From positions 1 through 24,801 of the forward strand of contig CANQXN010000007.1 of the NCBI GenBank assembly GCA_947627815.1: 24,801 nucleotides of DNA. Reading direction: 5' to 3'. The notes below the pieces were generated by a model that had not been told where the DNA came from, did not search any database, and worked only from the letters and a program-made list of their open reading frames with translations. Numbering within the stretch: position 1 is the stretch's first letter; every line of letters starts with the position of its first letter. The translations under genes and the position numbers were made by a program. Shown in pieces: positions 22,311 to 24,801 of the stretch. Origin of the DNA: an uncultured Clostridia bacterium. GTDB lineage: Bacteria > Bacillota > Clostridia > Oscillospirales > CAG-272.

Positions 22311-22991
22311 TTAACGAAGCGTTTTGGCGCTCGGCTCGGTGCGGTTATTTTTCAAAATCCAGTCGGCGACGGCTTGCGGGGTGGGGCAGAGGGCAAGCGC
22401 GCCGGCCTTTTCAAGCTCCTCTTTATTGCCAAAGCCGTAGAGGACGCCGAGCGCGCCAAGGCCGCAGGCGGCGGCACCCTCGACATCAAAACAGCGATCG
22501 CCCACCATGAGGCTTTCTTGCAGGAGAAAGCCCTCTTTTTGCAAAAGCGCGGCGATCACTTCTTTTTTCTCATCCCGCCCGCGCGGGAGAAGCGCTCCGC
22601 AGAGAGCGGAAAGATAGGGGGCAAGCCCTGCTTTTTCGATGACATGCGCGGCGAACACCTCGGGTTTGGAGGTCGCGACGGCAAGGCGCAGGCCGGCGTT
22701 TGACAAAGCGGCAAGCATCTCAATCACGCCGGGATAGAGGGTGAAATCGTCGATCCCGCCGGCTTCGTAGTAGACGCGATAGTGCGCGACGGCCTCAGTC
22801 GCGCGCTCTTGCGTCATGCCGCAATAGGCGGAAAAGGAGTCGACCAGCGGCGGCCCCAAAAAGCGCAGCAAGGTTTCGTGATTCGGCAGCGGCTCGCCCA
22901 TTTGTTCCAAGGCATAGGCGACTGAGGCCAGCACCCCGTGCGAGGAATCGATGAGGGTGCCGTCCATATCAAAGAGAATGTTTTTATACAT
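22311..22991 (-). CDS. HAD-family phosphatase, phosphoglycolate-phosphatase-like
   Basis: 226-residue haloacid dehalogenase-superfamily hydrolase. The nucleophile motif DMDGTLID is at 8-15 with the catalytic aspartate pair. FLGPPLVDSF at about 44-53 is typical of the Gph/PpaX-like and 5'-nucleotidase-like subgroup. Motif II is ATSKPE at about 105-110, motif III the lysine near RGRDEKKEV, and motif IV MVGDRCFDVEGA. The substrate cannot be read from sequence: phosphoglycolate, pyrophosphate or a nucleotide are all possible. ATG 22991 has AAAGGAAC upstream. Same-strand neighbours are trmL downstream and a small protein gene upstream, 34 bases away. Confidence 0.88.
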   Translation of the reverse strand: MYKNILFDMDGTLIDSSHGVLASVAYALEQMGEPLPNHETLLRFLGPPLVDSFSAYCGMTQERATEAVAHYRVYYEAGGIDDFTLYPGVIEMLAALSNAGLRLAVATSKPEVFAAHVIEKAGLAPYLSALCGALLPRGRDEKKEVIAALLQKEGFLLQESLMVGDRCFDVEGAAACGLGALGVLYGFGNKEELEKAGALALCPTPQAVADWILKNNRTEPSAKTLR

Positions 22992-23025
22992 AAAGTTCCT
23001 TTGGGCTGTATCCGGCGACTTTCTG

Positions 23026-23253
23026 TCAATGCCGGTAATCCTTCATCATTTCGGTATAGCGTTCGTATTCGGTATGAAAGCGGCGATAGGCCTTTTCGGA
23101 GAGCTTGCCGGCGGCAAACAGCGCCTCGGTACGCTCTCCCAATTTTTTGCGGGCGTTATGGGCGGGTTCTTTATAGTTATTGGAGAGGTTGATTTCGATT
23201 TCCCGGATGATCCCCTCGAGTTCCCGCACCGCCCGGGAAGCAAACAGCGACAT
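23026..23253 (-). CDS. Small charged helical protein of unknown function
   Basis: 75 residues, predicted largely alpha-helical, with many Glu, Lys and Arg (RELEGIIREIEINLSNNYKEPAH, then RKKLGERTEALFAAGKLSEKAYRRFHTEYERY). No cysteines, signal peptide or membrane segment. I do not recognise a named family. The gene has a strong GGGAGGAAA ribosome binding site next to ATG 23253 and lies between topB and the HAD gene at short spacing on the same strand, which supports its being real. Function is unknown. Confidence 0.78.
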   Translation of the reverse strand: MSLFASRAVRELEGIIREIEINLSNNYKEPAHNARKKLGERTEALFAAGKLSEKAYRRFHTEYERYTEMMKDYRH

Positions 23254-23291
23254 TTTTCCTCCCTTTTTGGCAAAAGTTCGTTTGATTAAGG

Positions 23292-24801
23292 CTATATTCT
23301 GCCGAAAATTTTGGCGATTTCCTTTTGCGCCAAAGTCACGCTCTCGCCGACCGTCATTTCCCCGCGCGAAACCTTTTTTAGCGCCTTGCCGAGTTCGGCG
23401 GTTTTGAATTTATCCATCACGATCCCGAGGCGGTCGAGCGTTTCGACCAGATGCCGCCCGCCGGGCAGCAGGGTATAGGTATTGTTGGACAGCTGAATAT
23501 AGCCGGAGGCGCGGGCGTTTTCGATGATGCCGGTGCGCGTCGCCTCGGTGCCGAGTTCCAGCCCCTGGAGCATGGCTTTATAGTCTTCGCTGTCGTCCTC
23601 TTCGCCTGTCGGCGCGTCGTCTGCCGGCGCTTGCAATTCGGCGCGAAAAGGGTTTTTCAGATAGTTATTCAAGGTTTCAATGGTATAGTGTTTTGGGGGG
23701 CTTGTCTTTTTGGCCTCGGGGGTAAAGCGATGCGCCACAAGGTCGCCTTTTTCGAGCGGCGGGAGCAGTTTATCCTTGACGGTGTAGTCGTCGTATTTCG
23801 TCCAGCCGGGCGCGAGCATAACGGTGCCTTTTAACACAAAGGTTTCAAGCCCTTCGAGGTCGATTTTGATTTCGGTCTTTTCCACGCGGCATTCCTCGGC
23901 GCAGAAAACCGCGACAAAGCGCCGGAACACGGTGGAATAGACCTGTTTTTCTTTCAAAGAGAGCTGATCTTTGCCCGGGATCTTATAGGTGGGCGTGATG
24001 GCTGAGTGGGATTCGATTTTGCTGTCGTCAAAGACGCTTTTATCGGTTCTCAGTTTGACCGGATAGCCGAGCTTTCGGCAGGTTGCGAGAATTTTTTCGA
24101 TTTTATCCTGTTCGGCGGTGGCGAGGTATTCGGAGTTGGTGCGGGGATAGGTGAGGTAGCCCGCCTCATAGAGCTTTTGCACGATCGAGAGCGACTCCTC
24201 CATGCTCATTTTATATTTCTTGCCGAGGAGCGATTGCAATTTCGAGAGGGAAAAGAGCTTGCCGGGGGAGAGTTTATCTTTTTTTCGTTTGACTTCGGTC
24301 ACCGTGGCCTTTGCCTCGTTATAGCGGTCGCAGAGGGCTTGTGCCTGCGAAAGCGCTTTTTCGCGGTCGGGGTCGTCAAACTGTTTTTTGGAGACAAGCT
24401 CCACCGGCTCGCCTTTGGTGCTTTCGCGGCTGGTCGGCTGGAAATAGTCGCGCGGCGTGAAAGTTTCGATCTCTTTCTCCCTTTGATAGATGGCCTGCAC
24501 GATCGGCACCACGACCCGCCCGACGCGCAGGAGTTTGCCGCCGCTTTTCAAAGTGGCGTACCGGGTCAAGTTGATACCGTACAGCCAATCGATATAGGCG
24601 CGGGCAAAGCCCTCGTTGGCGAGGTTATCGTATTCGGCCTCCTCTTTGAGGTCGCCGAGCGCCGCAAGCACCGTCTGGGGGGTCTGATCGGGGAGCCAAA
24701 GGCGCAAAAAGCGCTTGCCGGGGCAGCTCGATTTGATGATACAGAGCCGCACGATGATCTCGCCTTCGCGGTCGGCGTCGCCGGCGTTGATGATGCTGTC
24801 G
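23292..24801 (-). CDS. topB: DNA topoisomerase III (type IA), C-terminal part
   Basis: Type IA topoisomerase that passes single strands and decatenates DNA. The frame is open from the window edge (24800) to the stop at 23292, about 502 residues, so roughly the first 100 or more residues are outside. The acidic TOPRIM motif reads GDADREGE at the edge. The active-site tyrosine is in YLTYPRTNSEYL, and SHSAITPT follows. The body continues through GWTKYDDY and the conserved LELGTEATRTGIIENA with no zinc fingers, as in the short Firmicute TopB. A later in-frame GTG at 24752 is not the true start. An alternative is a plasmid- or ICE-type TopB, but the neighbours look chromosomal. Confidence 0.93.
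   Translation of the reverse strand, partial: DSIINAGDADREGEIIVRLCIIKSSCPGKRFLRLWLPDQTPQTVLAALGDLKEEAEYDNLANEGFARAYIDWLYGINLTRYATLKSGGKLLRVGRVVVPIVQAIYQREKEIETFTPRDYFQPTSRESTKGEPVELVSKKQFDDPDREKALSQAQALCDRYNEAKATVTEVKRKKDKLSPGKLFSLSKLQSLLGKKYKMSMEESLSIVQKLYEAGYLTYPRTNSEYLATAEQDKIEKILATCRKLGYPVKLRTDKSVFDDSKIESHSAITPTYKIPGKDQLSLKEKQVYSTVFRRFVAVFCAEECRVEKTEIKIDLEGLETFVLKGTVMLAPGWTKYDDYTVKDKLLPPLEKGDLVAHRFTPEAKKTSPPKHYTIETLNNYLKNPFRAELQAPADDAPTGEEDDSEDYKAMLQGLELGTEATRTGIIENARASGYIQLSNNTYTLLPGGRHLVETLDRLGIVMDKFKTAELGKALKKVSRGEMTVGESVTLAQKEIAKIFGRI

Overview
The window is about 24.8 kb of chromosome from a Gram-positive, fairly GC-rich bacterium, most likely a Clostridia-type member of the Bacillota. 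The basis is the noc-like gene / parS / parA / parB / serS arrangement (typical of the origin-proximal region in this phylum), AGGAGG-type ribosome binding sites, SigA-type promoters with 17-bp spacers, and a lipoprotein with a Gram-positive style lipobox. The species cannot be named from the sequence alone.

Layout. (1) 1-2157, minus strand: deoxynucleoside salvage operon deoC-deoD-deoB (deoB runs off the window) with its own promoter. (2) 2228-3544, plus strand: a consensus promoter, a highly structured untranslated leader of about 260 nt, a retron-type reverse transcriptase and a strong terminator. This is the best candidate for an undescribed system: a compact retron-like unit with no adjacent effector. 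(3) 3575-4231, minus strand: free methionine-(R)-sulfoxide reductase with its promoter. (4) 4508-9288, plus strand: a Noc/ParB paralogue, three parS-like sites, parA, parB and serS, then a small two-helix membrane protein. (5) 9300-14599, plus strand: a membrane-anchored MORN protein, a very large glycosyltransferase-like protein with a degenerate C-terminal half, and a Sfp-type phosphopantetheinyl transferase. (6) 14598-15351: near-perfect 100-bp tandem repeats with a compensated hairpin, running into the 3' end of a minus-strand YgjV-like membrane protein gene. (7) 15401-16883: a 33-bp direct-repeat array leading into the promoter of an AAA_14/DUF4143 ATPase. (8) 16917-21662, plus strand: a nucleotide-degradation cluster made of a dGTPase-like HD phosphohydrolase, two tandem NrnA-type DHH phosphoesterases and SurE, followed by a leucine-rich-repeat lipoprotein. 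(9) 21768-24801, minus strand: trmL, a HAD phosphatase, a small conserved-looking protein and topoisomerase III (topB, cut by the window end).

How the genes fit together. The deo genes recycle deoxyribose from nucleosides. The dGTPase/NrnA/NrnA/SurE block would take dNTPs, short oligonucleotides, pAp and nucleoside monophosphates down to nucleosides, which the deo enzymes can use. Noc, ParA, ParB and the parS cluster form the chromosome segregation centre. The glycosyltransferase-like protein and PPTase sit together, but no joint pathway can be named. All functional calls rest on motifs read by eye; no database search was run.
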